64,000 bases of DNA, from the NCBI RefSeq assembly GCF_000160555.1, contig NZ_GG749278.1, positions 29,424 through 93,423 of the forward strand, given 5' to 3'. Below are positions 15,384 to 24,453 of the stretch, one piece after another; position 1 is the stretch's first letter, and every line of letters starts with the position of its first letter. Source of the stretch: Centipeda noxia ATCC 43541 (GTDB taxonomy: Bacteria > Bacillota > Negativicutes > Selenomonadales > Selenomonadaceae). Position numbers and translations under genes: made by a program. A model generated the notes under the pieces. That model saw nothing but the letters and a program-made list of their open reading frames with translations. It made no database searches and was not told the origin of the DNA.

Positions 15384-16598
15384 CTATTCATACCGCAGAG
15401 CATCGATTGGATCGAGGCGTGCGGCTTTGCGTGCGGGATAGATGCCGAAGAAAAGGCCGATCCCGACGGCGAAGGAGAAAGAAACGAGCACCGGCAGGAT
15501 ATCGACGGTGGTCGTGAGCCCGCCGAAGGCACCGATCGCTTTGGAGAGCAAGATCCCGCTCGCGATGCCGATAACTCCGCCCACGATGCCGATGACCATG
15601 GACTCGATCATGAACTGCATGAGCACGTTCGACGAGGTCGCGCCGAGTGCCTTGCGGATGCCGATCTCACGTGTGCGTTCGGTCACCGAAACCATCATAA
15701 TGTTCATGATGCCGATACCGCCGACGAGCAGCGAGATGCTCGCGATCGAGCCGAGGAGCAGCGTGATCATATTGGTATTCTCCGTGAAGCTCTCCATGAG
15801 ACTGGTCATATTGCGGACGGTAAAGTCATCCTCCATGCCGGCACGGATGTGGTGGCGCTGCCGCAGGAGGTTCTCGATCTCCGCCTGTACCTGATCCATC
15901 TTCTCCGGACTCGATACCTGTATGTTGACCGAATGTATATGGGTGATCGCAAGCATGCGCTCCTGCGCCGTCGTCAGCGGAATGTAGATCACATCGTCCT
16001 GATCCTGGCCGATGGACTGCCCCTTGGATGCCGTGATACCGATGACCTTGAACGGCTGGTTGTTGATGCGGATGTTCTGTCCGACGGGATTCTCCGCACC
16101 GAACAGGTTCGCCGCGACGGTCGGTCCGATCACGGCGACGCGGCTGCGCTTATTCATATCGCTGGCCGAAATGAACGACCCGTTTTCCACCTTCAGCGCA
16201 CGAATCTGCATAAGTTCGGGCGTGACCCCCTCCACCGAAGTATTCCAGTTCAGATTACCATTGACAACCTGATACGAGGAAGAAACCGTGGGGGAAACGT
16301 AGTCGATGCCTTTGATCTTGCTCTCAATCGCCTTGGCATCATCATACTTCAGCGATTTGCGTGAGCCGGCTGCGCCGCGCACACCTCCGTGATTGGTCGA
16401 TCCCGGCATGATGATGAGCATGTTCGAGCCGAGGCTGGCGAAGGAGTCTGCAACGCTCGTGCGCACGCCCATGCCGATGGATACCATCGCAATGACGGCG
16501 CCGACGCCGATGATGATGCCGAGCATCGTGAGCAGGGAACGGAGCTTGTTCGCGAGGAGGGCGTTGACCGCCATGCCGAAGCATTCTTTAAACAACAT
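15384..16598 (-). CDS. MacB-type ABC transporter permease
   Basis: A 404-residue permease with the MacB/FtsX topology: one N-terminal TM (LLTMLGIIIGVGAVIAMVSIG), a large extracytoplasmic MacB_PCD domain (about 45-245), then three TMs. The conserved block TERTREIGIRKALGA lies near residue 305-320 and the end reads GIYPARKAARLDPIDALRYE. With the adjacent ATPase, adaptor and outer-membrane channel it would form a tripartite mechanotransmission exporter of peptides, toxins or antibiotics. ATPase and permease are separate genes, overlapping by 11 bases, unlike the fused E. coli MacB. Confidence 0.92.
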   Translation of the reverse strand: MLFKECFGMAVNALLANKLRSLLTMLGIIIGVGAVIAMVSIGMGVRTSVADSFASLGSNMLIIMPGSTNHGGVRGAAGSRKSLKYDDAKAIESKIKGIDYVSPTVSSSYQVVNGNLNWNTSVEGVTPELMQIRALKVENGSFISASDMNKRSRVAVIGPTVAANLFGAENPVGQNIRINNQPFKVIGITASKGQSIGQDQDDVIYIPLTTAQERMLAITHIHSVNIQVSSPEKMDQVQAEIENLLRQRHHIRAGMEDDFTVRNMTSLMESFTENTNMITLLLGSIASISLLVGGIGIMNIMMVSVTERTREIGIRKALGATSSNVLMQFMIESMVIGIVGGVIGIASGILLSKAIGAFGGLTTTVDILPVLVSFSFAVGIGLFFGIYPARKAARLDPIDALRYE

Positions 16599-17304
16599 CC
16601 ATCACGACCCCCTTCCCTTCATCGCGCGTGATCCTGCCGTCGCGGACGAGGAGCTGCCGGCTCGCGCGCACGGCGATCTCAGGCTCGTGCGTAACGAGAA
16701 TGATCGTATGTCCTCTCTCATGCATCCGTTCGAAGATGTCCATGATCTCCTTCGTAGATTTTGTGTCAAGGTTTCCCGTAGGCTCGTCCGCCATGATGAT
16801 ATGCGGCTCGTTGACGAGCGCACGGGCGATGGCGACGCGCTGACGCTGTCCGCCCGAGAGTTCGTTCGGCAGATGCTGTCCGCGGTCGGCGAGGCCGACG
16901 GAGGACAGCACTTCCTGTGCCCGCTCCAAGCGCTCGCGCCGCTTTATCCCCGCATAGACGAGAGGAAGAGCGACATTATCGAGTGCCGAGATACGCGGAA
17001 GCAGGTTGAAGTTCTGAAAGACGAAGCCGATCTTCTTGTTGCGCGTGAGTGCCAGCGCATCATCGCCGAGCCCTGCGACTTCCTCACCGTCGAGCTTGTA
17101 CGAGCCCTCAGACGGACGGTCGAGACAGCCGAGAATGTTCATCAACGTGGATTTTCCCGACCCCGAGGGTCCCATGAGTGCAGCAAATTCCCCGCGTCCG
17201 ATATCCAGATCGATGCCGTCGAGCGCTGCGAGCGTCTCCCCGCCAATGCGATAGAGTTTCCGAATGCCGCGCAGGCTGATCGTGGGCGTCTCCTTTTTTT
17301 CCAT
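16588..17304 (-). CDS. MacB/LolD-type ABC transporter ATP-binding protein
   Basis: A 238-residue ATPase of the MacB/LolD class. Walker A is GPSGSGKST, the signature LSGGQRQRVAIARAL, Walker B IIMADEPTGNLD, and the H-loop LVTHE; ADEPTGNLDTKS is characteristic of this class. The ATG at 17304 (MEKKETP) has GGGGTGA upstream; the in-frame GTG at 17313 is less well placed. It lies 15 bases after the adaptor gene and overlaps the permease gene. Confidence 0.93.
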   Translation of the reverse strand: MEKKETPTISLRGIRKLYRIGGETLAALDGIDLDIGRGEFAALMGPSGSGKSTLMNILGCLDRPSEGSYKLDGEEVAGLGDDALALTRNKKIGFVFQNFNLLPRISALDNVALPLVYAGIKRRERLERAQEVLSSVGLADRGQHLPNELSGGQRQRVAIARALVNEPHIIMADEPTGNLDTKSTKEIMDIFERMHERGHTIILVTHEPEIAVRASRQLLVRDGRITRDEGKGVVMDVV

Positions 17305-17319
17305 TGAGATCACCCCGCA

Positions 17320-18432
17320 TCAAAACGGCGGAGGCCCGTCGTCATGTCCGTTTTTAGACGCTGATGTCTTTGCCTTATAGGTATTGACGACGCGCTCTCC
17401 ATCGCTGAGCCCGGACAGGATCTCCACGTACTCATCGCTGTAGATGCCGGTCTCAACATAACGCTGCTCCTGCGTGCCGTCTTCGTTCATCACGAGCACA
17501 TACGAGCCCGCCGCATCCGTTTTAAGCGCAGAGAGCGGCACGACGAGCGCGTCGTTCCTGTCCGCCGTATTGATGACGACGCGCGCCGTCATCGCAGGCA
17601 GAAGGAGGTTCTCGGGGTCCTCCACATCAAGGGTCACATAGTAGTAGATAACGCTTGCACTCGTGGACGTGGAAGACGAACCCGACGAGCTCGTATCCCA
17701 GCTGTTGGATACATCGGTCTGCGAAATCTTCGAGACACGGGCCTTGAACGTCTCATCCGCATGAGCGTCGACGGTAAATGTCGCCTCCTGTCCGATGCGA
17801 ATGTTGCCGATGTCAGTCTCATCGACCTTTGCCTTGATCTGCTTTGCGGAGAGGTTGGCAATGCGCATGATGACAGTCGGATTATCCGAGCCCTGTACCG
17901 CCATTGTTCCGACGGTCTTCGGCTCGCCGACGACAACGCCCGAGATCGGTGCAGTGATGATGGTCTCGTTGGCATCCGAGTTCGCTTCCTCTAGATTCGA
18001 CTGCGCCGTGTCATAGTTGTACTCGGCATCTTCGAGATCGGATTTGGACTTTGCTCCGATGCTTTCCAGATAGTTCATGCGGTTGTACTTGGCGCGCGTA
18101 TTCGTGACGCGGTACGCTGCCTGGTCGCGCTTTGCCTCATAGTCCTTGCCGTCGAGGGTTGCAACAACCTGCCCGGCCGTGACGGTATCGTTCTCCTTGA
18201 CCAGGACAGAGTTGATGCGCGCCGTGATCTTCGAACTGACCTCGACAGAATCCACCGGGCGAATCGTACCGGTCGCCTCGACCGTGGACTTGATATCCAT
18301 GCGCTGTACCGTAAACGTTTCCACAGCCTGTGCGGACTTGTCCGCCTCGCTTGAGGCATAGTAGAGATAGGCGCCGCCGGCGGCCAATACGGCAGTCAAT
18401 AGGCCGATGCCGATGATTGTTCTTCGCTTCAT
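17320..18432 (-). CDS. Periplasmic adaptor of MacA/HlyD type (membrane fusion protein)
   Basis: A 370-residue protein with an N-terminal anchor (IIGIGLLTAVLAAGGAYLYY), a split biotinyl-lipoyl domain (VEATGTIRPVDSVEVSSKITARI and ITAPISGVVVGEPKTVGTMAV), a central alpha-helical hairpin (about 95-150) and beta-barrel domains. It would link the inner-membrane ABC transporter to the TolC-type channel. A Ser/Thr-rich loop (SSSGSSSTSTSAS) near residues 240-255 interrupts the beta-barrel region. The start overlaps the tolC-like stop by 4 bases, giving a tolC-macA-ATPase-permease order with coupled translation. Confidence 0.92.
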   Translation of the reverse strand: MKRRTIIGIGLLTAVLAAGGAYLYYASSEADKSAQAVETFTVQRMDIKSTVEATGTIRPVDSVEVSSKITARINSVLVKENDTVTAGQVVATLDGKDYEAKRDQAAYRVTNTRAKYNRMNYLESIGAKSKSDLEDAEYNYDTAQSNLEEANSDANETIITAPISGVVVGEPKTVGTMAVQGSDNPTVIMRIANLSAKQIKAKVDETDIGNIRIGQEATFTVDAHADETFKARVSKISQTDVSNSWDTSSSGSSSTSTSASVIYYYVTLDVEDPENLLLPAMTARVVINTADRNDALVVPLSALKTDAAGSYVLVMNEDGTQEQRYVETGIYSDEYVEILSGLSDGERVVNTYKAKTSASKNGHDDGPPPF

Positions 18433-19835
18433 TTTTGCGCCCCCTTCTGCGCTGCTGCCTTCGATCCTGCCTCTGCATACGCCGCCTGCGCAGCATCACG
18501 CTCTTCCTGCGTCACAGAGAAGAGCTCGTTCGCCGCCGCATGCTCGCTGTCGGTAAGGGCCTCCCCCATAATGCTCTCAACCTGTGCCCGATAGCGCGCA
18601 TAGTCATAGCGCGCGCTGATTGCATTCTGCTGCGCCGTCGACAGGGCGGCCTGCGCATCGAGAATATCAAGCAAAATGCCCTCACCCGCACGATAGCGTT
18701 CATTTGCGATGTAGTAGTCGTTCTGTGCCTGCTGGACCGCATCCCCCGTCGAGGTGAAGCGCTTCTCCGCCTCGCGCATATTGAGATAGGCCTTTCTGAG
18801 ATCCAGATCGATGGTCTCTTCCGTCTTCTTCACGTTCAGCAGGGCAATGTCACGCTCCGCCTCCGCCGCCTCGATCTGTCCGCGCGTCACGCCGCTGTCA
18901 AAGATGTTCCACCGAACACCGACGGACGCGGACACATCCGAACTCGTATCGTGCCGTGGACGGAACTGGCTCGTGAGCCCCGATCCGACCGTGAGATCCA
19001 CGGTCGGTTTTTTGCCCGCCTTTGCGATATCGACGGCAAGTTCGCGCTGACGAAGCTTTTGCCGCTCTGCCGCGAGGTCGAGTCGATTTCGATAGGCATA
19101 TGCAATGCAGTCCTGCATGGAGGTCTCAAAGGGCTGATAAGCAACCTCCGTTGTGAGCTGAATCGGCTCTGCACGATCGATGTTCAGCAGATTGCGCAGT
19201 GCCGCAAGGTTCACCTCGTAGGTATTCTCCGCACGGATAAGTTCCTGCCGTGCATTCGAGAGTTCTACGGAGGAGCGGAGGACATCAATGCGCGCCTGTG
19301 CCCCGGCGCCGTAAAGCGCTGTCACATTCTGCAGATGCGCATCGTATTTGTTCACGGTGTCGCGCTGCACATCAATCTTCTTGAGCGCTTCCGCCGCGTT
19401 CCAATACGCAGAGATCACCTCATACTTCAGTTCTTCACGGGCACGCTCCGTCGCAAAGCGCGCGGCACGCGCACCGATTTCGCCGGATTCGATGCTCGCC
19501 TGGTTCGCACCGCCGCTGTAAAGCGGAAGACTCGCCGACAGATTCACGCCGTTGCTCGCCTGTGCGCTCTCATCCTTTGCCTTGCTCGTACGCAGCGTAT
19601 CGCTCGCTGTCACCGAGACGCTGTTCTTTCCGCGTGCCTGCTTCAGCGCGGCGTCTGCCGTCCGCTCGCCCTCATGCGTGATACGCAGTCCCGTGTTTGC
19701 AGCAAGCGCCGTATTGATCGCCTCTTCGAGCGTAAGGCTCATCGCATCCGCAGATACCGGAAGGAAGAGTGCCGTACTCAGAGCGAGCGCGGCAAACATC
19801 CGGCGGCGGCGCGGCCTGTACCGTTGATCGTACAT
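18429..19835 (-). CDS. tolC: TolC-type outer-membrane efflux protein
   Basis: A 468-residue OEP-family protein with a Sec signal (after an Arg-rich start, FAALALSTALFLPVSADA), then the two repeated helical halves. Family-like stretches are LTLEEAINTALAANTGLRITHEG at the start and the long coiled-coil-prone helices (e.g. AEAERDIALLNVKKTEETIDLDLRKAY). TolC proteins form trimeric ducts across the outer membrane, so this gene implies a diderm cell. AGGAGG sits 6 bases before the ATG at 19835. It is first in the exporter operon. Confidence 0.93.
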   Translation of the reverse strand: MYDQRYRPRRRRMFAALALSTALFLPVSADAMSLTLEEAINTALAANTGLRITHEGERTADAALKQARGKNSVSVTASDTLRTSKAKDESAQASNGVNLSASLPLYSGGANQASIESGEIGARAARFATERAREELKYEVISAYWNAAEALKKIDVQRDTVNKYDAHLQNVTALYGAGAQARIDVLRSSVELSNARQELIRAENTYEVNLAALRNLLNIDRAEPIQLTTEVAYQPFETSMQDCIAYAYRNRLDLAAERQKLRQRELAVDIAKAGKKPTVDLTVGSGLTSQFRPRHDTSSDVSASVGVRWNIFDSGVTRGQIEAAEAERDIALLNVKKTEETIDLDLRKAYLNMREAEKRFTSTGDAVQQAQNDYYIANERYRAGEGILLDILDAQAALSTAQQNAISARYDYARYRAQVESIMGEALTDSEHAAANELFSVTQEERDAAQAAYAEAGSKAAAQKGAQK

Positions 19836-19871
19836 AAAGGCCTCCTACTAGGAAATCAAAAATACATCCAT

Positions 19872-19909
19872 AATAATGCGCCCATGCTAACGCAGGGGCG
19901 CTAATTATT
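19872..19909 (-). terminator. Terminator after the ftsEX-M23-S41 operon
   Basis: GCGCCC/GGGCGC flanked by AATAAT/ATTATT form an imperfect stem, lying 25 bases after the S41 protease stop on the minus strand. T-richness is moderate. Confidence 0.6.
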
Positions 19910-19933
19910 TCTTAGAATCCCATTATTTTTATA

Positions 19934-21079
19934 TTAGAGCGTCGGATGTTCCAGGAGCCACTGCTTTGCCGCCTCGAACTGTGCGTCTGTCACATCCTTC
20001 GGTGAACGATCGACAATGATATCCGGCGTAATGCCTGTACCGTCAATGGAGCGTCCATTCGGTGTCACATATTTTGCGATCGTCAGTTTCAGCCCATCCT
20101 CGTGAAAGAGCGGCAGGACTGCCTGTACAGATCCCTTGCCGTAGGAAGTTGTGCCGATGATCTCTGCCGCACCCGTATCCTGCAGCGCACCTGCGAGGAT
20201 CTCTGACGCGCTCGCACTGTTCTCGTCGATGAGTACGGCGATGGGATATTTCCGCGCGGTGAGATGTGATTTGTAGACTTCCTCGTCACCGTCGCGGTTG
20301 ATCACGGAGACGATTGGGCCCTCCGGCACGATCTGCTCGGCGACAGCGACACAGCTCGTGATGAGGCCGCCCGGATTCTCGCGCAGGTCGATGATGAGCG
20401 CCGTCATGCCCTCGCCCGCAAGACGCTTCATCTCAGCGGAGAATTCCTCGCCTGTGTGCTCGGCAAAAGAGCCAATGCGAATATAGCCGATCGTCGTCCC
20501 CTCGATCATTACGCCACGCACGGAAGGCACCTGGATGACGGCACGCGTAATCGTATACTCCTGCTCTGTCCCGTCGCGCAGGATGCGCAGGAGGACATTC
20601 GTCCCCGCTTCACCGCGAATGCGCAGAGCGACCTCCTCGCTCTGCATCTCGCTCGTCGGCGTGCCGTCCACGGTCAGGATCTCGTCTCCTGCGCGCAGAC
20701 CCGCCGCCTCGCCGGGCGTCCCCTCAAGAACGGAGATGATCTTCACCGTCCTGTCCTTGAACCCCATCGTCACGCCGATGCCGCCGAAGGCGCCCTCGGT
20801 ATGCTGGCGCAGCTCCTTGAACATATCGGGCGGCATGTAGACGGAATGCGGATCGCCGAGCGATGCGACCATGCCGTTGATCGCTCCGTCGATGAGCGCC
20901 GTCGTATCGGGTGCGCTCACATAGCGTGCTTGTATGAACTTCATCACGCCAAAGAGGCGCAGAACATCATCGCCGTAGATCCCCGTCATGCGCAGGAGGC
21001 CGCCGGCGAACAAGACAGTCAGCATACTCCCAAAGGCTGCGGACAGGACGATGGTTAAAATGAGTTTCTTTCTGTTCAT
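19934..21079 (-). CDS. S41 family C-terminal processing protease (CtpA/Prc type)
   Basis: A 381-residue membrane-anchored protease. It has an N-terminal anchor (LILTIVLSAAFGSMLTVLFAGGLL), a PDZ domain (about 90-175, with GIGVTMGF and GLRAGDEILTVDG), and the S41 catalytic core. The Ser nucleophile is in DENSASASEILAGALQD, and the Lys in TTSYGKGSVQ. These enzymes trim C-termini of periplasmic proteins and, in several bacteria, control peptidoglycan hydrolases. Its position right after an M23 hydrolase and FtsEX suggests it processes or limits that hydrolase. Confidence 0.94.
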   Translation of the reverse strand: MNRKKLILTIVLSAAFGSMLTVLFAGGLLRMTGIYGDDVLRLFGVMKFIQARYVSAPDTTALIDGAINGMVASLGDPHSVYMPPDMFKELRQHTEGAFGGIGVTMGFKDRTVKIISVLEGTPGEAAGLRAGDEILTVDGTPTSEMQSEEVALRIRGEAGTNVLLRILRDGTEQEYTITRAVIQVPSVRGVMIEGTTIGYIRIGSFAEHTGEEFSAEMKRLAGEGMTALIIDLRENPGGLITSCVAVAEQIVPEGPIVSVINRDGDEEVYKSHLTARKYPIAVLIDENSASASEILAGALQDTGAAEIIGTTSYGKGSVQAVLPLFHEDGLKLTIAKYVTPNGRSIDGTGITPDIIVDRSPKDVTDAQFEAAKQWLLEHPTL

Positions 21080-21095
21080 ATCCTCTTTCGCTCAA

Positions 21096-22211
21096 TCAAA
21101 GGTAAGCGAGCGGGTTCACCGGCTCGCCGTTGACGCGCACCTCAAAATGGCAGTGCGGACCTGTCGAGTTGCCCGTAGAACCACATTCCGCGATCAGCTC
21201 GCCCTGCGCCACACTCTGCCCCGTACTCACCTCAAGCGACTGACAGTGGCCGTAGAGCGTCGAGATGCCGCCGCCGTGGTTGATGATGACAGCATTGCCG
21301 TAGCCCGAGATCCAGCCCGCATATTCGACGGTTCCCGCCTGCGCTGCATAGATCGGATCGCCGTAGTCACCGCCGATATCAATGCCGCTGTGGAAGCGCT
21401 GTGCGCCCGTGATCGGGTGCGTGCGCCATCCGAAATCCGATGTGATCGAGCCTGCGAGCGGCCAGATCATCGCCCCCGAGCCCTGCACGGGGAGATTGCG
21501 CAGTCCGCTGCGCTGAAGCATGCGCGTGATGCGCTCCGATGCGGCGCGGGATTCATCCTGCTGTCGGTCGATTGTCGCCTTATCGTATTTCATCTGCTCG
21601 ATGAGTACCTGCTGCTGTGCGACCTTGTCCTCCATCGCCAGACGTGCCTCACGTGCCTTTTTCTCGAGCGGTTCTTGTTCCGCTCGGTCCTTCTCCAGCT
21701 CCTCCTTGAGGGCACGCATCGCGTCACGGTCGGCGAGAATCCCGTGCACGAGATCATAGTCCTGCTTGATGACGCGCTTGAGGAGATCCATGCGCGTAAG
21801 GAAATCCGAAAAATCCTTTGCGCCAAAGAGGACGTCCACATAGGAGATCTGTCCGTTGATGTAGATATCGCGTACGCGTCTGCCGAGGACATCGCGCTTG
21901 CGCTCGTATGCGCGCTCCGTAATTTCGAGTTTCTCCTCGTTCTCCTCAAGGCGCGCGAGCGTCTCATTCAGCTCGGCACGGCGCACTTTATGCTCGGCGA
22001 TCGCCTCGTCCGCCGCCTCATCCAGAATGCGCTTCTGCTCGGAGAGAGAGTCGATCTTTCCGGCGAGTTCAGCACTCTGTCGTCCAAGTTCCTCGACCTG
22101 CGCGTCGTAGCTGTCGCGTTCCTCCTCAAGCGTTGCCGCAGCTCCCTGCCCTGCGGCAAGTAATGTAGTGGCAAGAGCTGCGCAGAGGCCCCTTTTTATC
22201 TCTGATCTCAT
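21096..22211 (-). CDS. M23 peptidase with coiled coil (EnvC/murein hydrolase activator type)
   Basis: A 371-residue secreted protein: signal peptide (GLCAALATTLLAAGQGAAA), long coiled coil (about 30-240, rich in Glu, Lys, Leu), and a C-terminal LytM/M23 domain. The domain shows HSGIDIGGDYGDPIYAA, GYGNAVIINHGGGISTLYGHCQSL and HCHFEVRVNG, so all zinc ligands (HxxxD and HxH) appear intact, unlike E. coli EnvC. It could therefore cut peptidoglycan itself. ATG at 22211 is preferred over the adjacent TTG (22214) by ribosome-site spacing. Directly after ftsX; FtsEX is known to activate such coiled-coil hydrolases. Confidence 0.93.
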   Translation of the reverse strand: MRSEIKRGLCAALATTLLAAGQGAAATLEEERDSYDAQVEELGRQSAELAGKIDSLSEQKRILDEAADEAIAEHKVRRAELNETLARLEENEEKLEITERAYERKRDVLGRRVRDIYINGQISYVDVLFGAKDFSDFLTRMDLLKRVIKQDYDLVHGILADRDAMRALKEELEKDRAEQEPLEKKAREARLAMEDKVAQQQVLIEQMKYDKATIDRQQDESRAASERITRMLQRSGLRNLPVQGSGAMIWPLAGSITSDFGWRTHPITGAQRFHSGIDIGGDYGDPIYAAQAGTVEYAGWISGYGNAVIINHGGGISTLYGHCQSLEVSTGQSVAQGELIAECGSTGNSTGPHCHFEVRVNGEPVNPLAYL

Positions 22212-22214
22212 CAA

Positions 22215-23102
22215 TTACACCCTCAGGAAACGCTTGAGCGACACCCATGCGCCGGTCGCACCGATCGCCATGCCGAGCAGGATGATGATGAGACCGACAT
22301 AGTTCATAAATGGCGACTGCGGAATCAGCGGGAAGAAGGCAAGTGTATCGTAAACCTTGCTCGCCACACCCGCATAGAAACTGCGCAGAACGATGGCTGA
22401 GATCAGTCCGCCGATGAAGCCGAGCACGACGCCCTCAAGCACGAACGGCCAGCGGATGAATCCGTCCGTAGCGCCGACGTATTTCATGATCGCGATCTCA
22501 CGCCGCCGCGCGAATACCGTCAGGCGGATCGTGTTCGCGATGATAAAAACGGTCGCGCCGCCGAGCAGCAGAATGAGCATGACGCCAAAGATACGCACAA
22601 GCCGCGTAATGTCGAAGAGATGCTGCACAACATCCTGTCCGTATTTCGCTGACTCTACGCCGGACATACGCTCGATCTGATGTGCCGCTGTCTCCACCAT
22701 GTCTGGCTGGCGTACAGTCACCTCATATGCGTTTGGCAGAGGGTTTGTTTCTCCGAGCGCATCGAGCAGATATTTCTGCTCGCCCAGGCGCTCAGAGAGA
22801 CGCGCGCGTGCCTCTTCGCGCCCAACGTATTTCACAGACTCGATTCCCTGCAGCGCACGGATCTTTGCGCCCAGTTCCTCCTCCTCTTCTTCGCTCAGAT
22901 CATCCTCCATATAGACGCTGATCTGTACCTGTGACTCAAGGAGAGATGCCGCGCGGTTCATATTGAGCGCGAGGATGAGAAACACGCCGAGGATGAAGAG
23001 CGAGACTGCAACTGTGCCGACAGCGGCAAATGTCATCCAGTTGTTGCGGCGCAGCGATCGAAAGACCTCCTGGACATAGTATTCGGCGGTCCTAATCTTC
23101 AT
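22215..23102 (-). CDS. ftsX: Cell-division ABC transporter-like permease FtsX
   Basis: FtsX with FtsE transmits ATP-driven movement across the inner membrane to peptidoglycan hydrolases during division. The 295-residue product has four hydrophobic segments (near 22-46, 172-195, 220-245, 265-288) and a large extracytoplasmic loop (about 50-160) with the typical ISVYMEDDLSEEE start. The start is set at ATG 23102 (MKIRTAEYYVQEVFRSL), a good FtsX N-terminus that overlaps the ftsE end by 11 bases. An upstream in-frame extension lies wholly within ftsE and is not part of the protein. Confidence 0.95.
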   Translation of the reverse strand: MKIRTAEYYVQEVFRSLRRNNWMTFAAVGTVAVSLFILGVFLILALNMNRAASLLESQVQISVYMEDDLSEEEEEELGAKIRALQGIESVKYVGREEARARLSERLGEQKYLLDALGETNPLPNAYEVTVRQPDMVETAAHQIERMSGVESAKYGQDVVQHLFDITRLVRIFGVMLILLLGGATVFIIANTIRLTVFARRREIAIMKYVGATDGFIRWPFVLEGVVLGFIGGLISAIVLRSFYAGVASKVYDTLAFFPLIPQSPFMNYVGLIIILLGMAIGATGAWVSLKRFLRV

Positions 23103-23778
23103 ATCCGTATCCTCCGCGCATCTCATCACGTACAATGTGACCGCCCTCAATGGCGACCACGCGGCGCTGCATTGTGTCGACGATGCCCTTGTCATGCGTC
23201 GCCATGACGATCGTCGTACCTGCTGCGTTGATACGCTTGAAGATATCCATGATATCCCAACTCGTCTCAGGGTCGAGATTGCCCGTCGGCTCGTCCGCAA
23301 TGAGGATCGCAGGATCGTTGACGATGGCGCGCGCGATCGCTACGCGCTGCTGCTCGCCGCCTGAAAGCTGCGAGGGGAAGTTGCGGTATTTGTCCCGCAG
23401 CCCGACCACGTCGAGCACGGCGTTCACACGGCGTTGGATCATCTGGCGCGGCGCCTCGATCACGCGCATCGCGAACGCCACATTCTCATAGACCGTCTTG
23501 TCCGACAGCAGACGATAGTCCTGGAAGATGACGCCAAGGCCCCGCCGGAGATACGGTACATCCTTTACATTCATATGAACAACATCATGTCCGTTGACGA
23601 AGAGTTCCCCCTCCGTCGGCAGCTCCTCGCGAAAGAGCATCTTAATGAATGTGGACTTGCCCGCGCCGCTCACACCGACGACAAAGATGAACTCTCCTTT
23701 TCCGATCTCAATGTTCACGTGGTCCAGCGCAAGCGCGCCATTCCCATATATCTTTGAGACATTTTTCATCCGAATCAT
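23092..23778 (-). CDS. ftsE: Cell-division ATP-binding protein FtsE
   Basis: A 228-residue ATPase: Walker A GVSGAGKST (about 36-44), signature LSGGEQQRVAIARAIV, Walker B ILIADEPTGNLDPETS, H-loop ATHD. MIRMKNVSKIYGNGALALDHVN is the usual FtsE start. It heads the four-gene operon ftsE-ftsX-M23-S41, an arrangement that ties the ABC motor to its hydrolase and a protease. Confidence 0.96.
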   Translation of the reverse strand: MIRMKNVSKIYGNGALALDHVNIEIGKGEFIFVVGVSGAGKSTFIKMLFREELPTEGELFVNGHDVVHMNVKDVPYLRRGLGVIFQDYRLLSDKTVYENVAFAMRVIEAPRQMIQRRVNAVLDVVGLRDKYRNFPSQLSGGEQQRVAIARAIVNDPAILIADEPTGNLDPETSWDIMDIFKRINAAGTTIVMATHDKGIVDTMQRRVVAIEGGHIVRDEMRGGYGYED

Positions 23779-23845
23779 TGTATTCGTCTCATTCCTCTCC
23801 GCTATGACTCCCCTATGAATCCGGAGTCACTAAAAACCGTTTTTT

Positions 23846-23873
23846 ATTATAGCACAAATCAAAAAAACTACAA
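23846..23873 (-). promoter_or_regulatory. Predicted promoter of the ftsE operon
   Basis: On the minus strand TTGTAG (23873-23868) and TATAAT (23851-23846) are 16 bases apart, with TG one base before the -10 (TTGTGCTATAAT). Confidence 0.6.
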
Positions 23874-23953
23874 AATGCCGCGTTGCCATTTTCTTCGCCC
23901 CATGTTATTCTCATCCCCATGAGAACATATTTCATTTCAAGAGAACGCCGCCT

Positions 23954-24328
23954 ATGATCTTAAAAAAATTTTTATTTATCGCGCTCGGCCTCGTCAGTCT
24001 CGGGCTCGGCATCCTCGGCGCCTTCCTCCCCATCCTGCCGACCGTGCCGTTCGTCCTGCTCTCTGCCTGGTGCTTTGCGCGCGGGTCGCATCGCCTCGAT
24101 CGCTGGCTGCAGGCCACGCGCATCTATCGACAGACGATGCTTCTCATGCACAGCGGACGGCGCGGCATGACCATCGTCCAAAAACTGCGCGTCATGCTCC
24201 CCGTTACCGTGCTCATGGGCGTCTCCTTTCTCGTGGCCGACCCTCCGCACGCACGCATCGCGATCGGCATCGTGTGGACGGCGCATGTCATCGTGCTTGT
24301 CTTTCGCGTTCCTACGATAAAAAAATAA
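23954..24328 (+). CDS. YbaN-family (DUF454) small membrane protein
   Basis: A 124-residue protein with the DUF454/YbaN pattern: an N-terminal hydrophobic hairpin with GLGILGAFLPILPTVPFVLLSAWCFARGS, a conserved charged loop (SHRLDRWL), and two further hydrophobic stretches near 80-96 and 100-117. The family is widespread and of unknown function. The ribosome site before the ATG is weak. A hairpin terminator overlaps the stop codon. Confidence 0.88.
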   Translation: MILKKFLFIALGLVSLGLGILGAFLPILPTVPFVLLSAWCFARGSHRLDRWLQATRIYRQTMLLMHSGRRGMTIVQKLRVMLPVTVLMGVSFLVADPPHARIAIGIVWTAHVIVLVFRVPTIKK

Positions 24329-24351
24329 GCTGCCGCGGCAGCTCTTTTTTT
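24328..24351 (+). terminator. Terminator after the YbaN-like gene
   Basis: The palindrome AGCTGCCGCGGCAGCT is followed by C and seven T residues. Confidence 0.8.
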
Positions 24352-24385
24352 GCAGAATTTTATGGACGGTGCAATCCCCGCTGAA

Positions 24386-24414
24386 TTGACAAAAACAAAA
24401 GGATTCGATAGAGT
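24386..24414 (+). promoter_or_regulatory. Predicted promoter for the esterase/ATP-grasp pair
   Basis: TTGACA (24386-24391) and TAGAGT (24409-24414) are separated by 17 bases. Confidence 0.55.
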
Positions 24415-24453
24415 ATACATATATTGTCATATGCAAATTCAGGGAGATCAATC

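Noticed and set aside
15384..17304. A fused MacB broken by a frameshift
   Set aside because: ATPase and permease each have proper starts, stops and domains; split forms are common in Firmicutes.
22215..23300. 361-codon version of FtsX
   Set aside because: The extra N-terminus lies entirely inside ftsE; the family start is the ATG at 23102.
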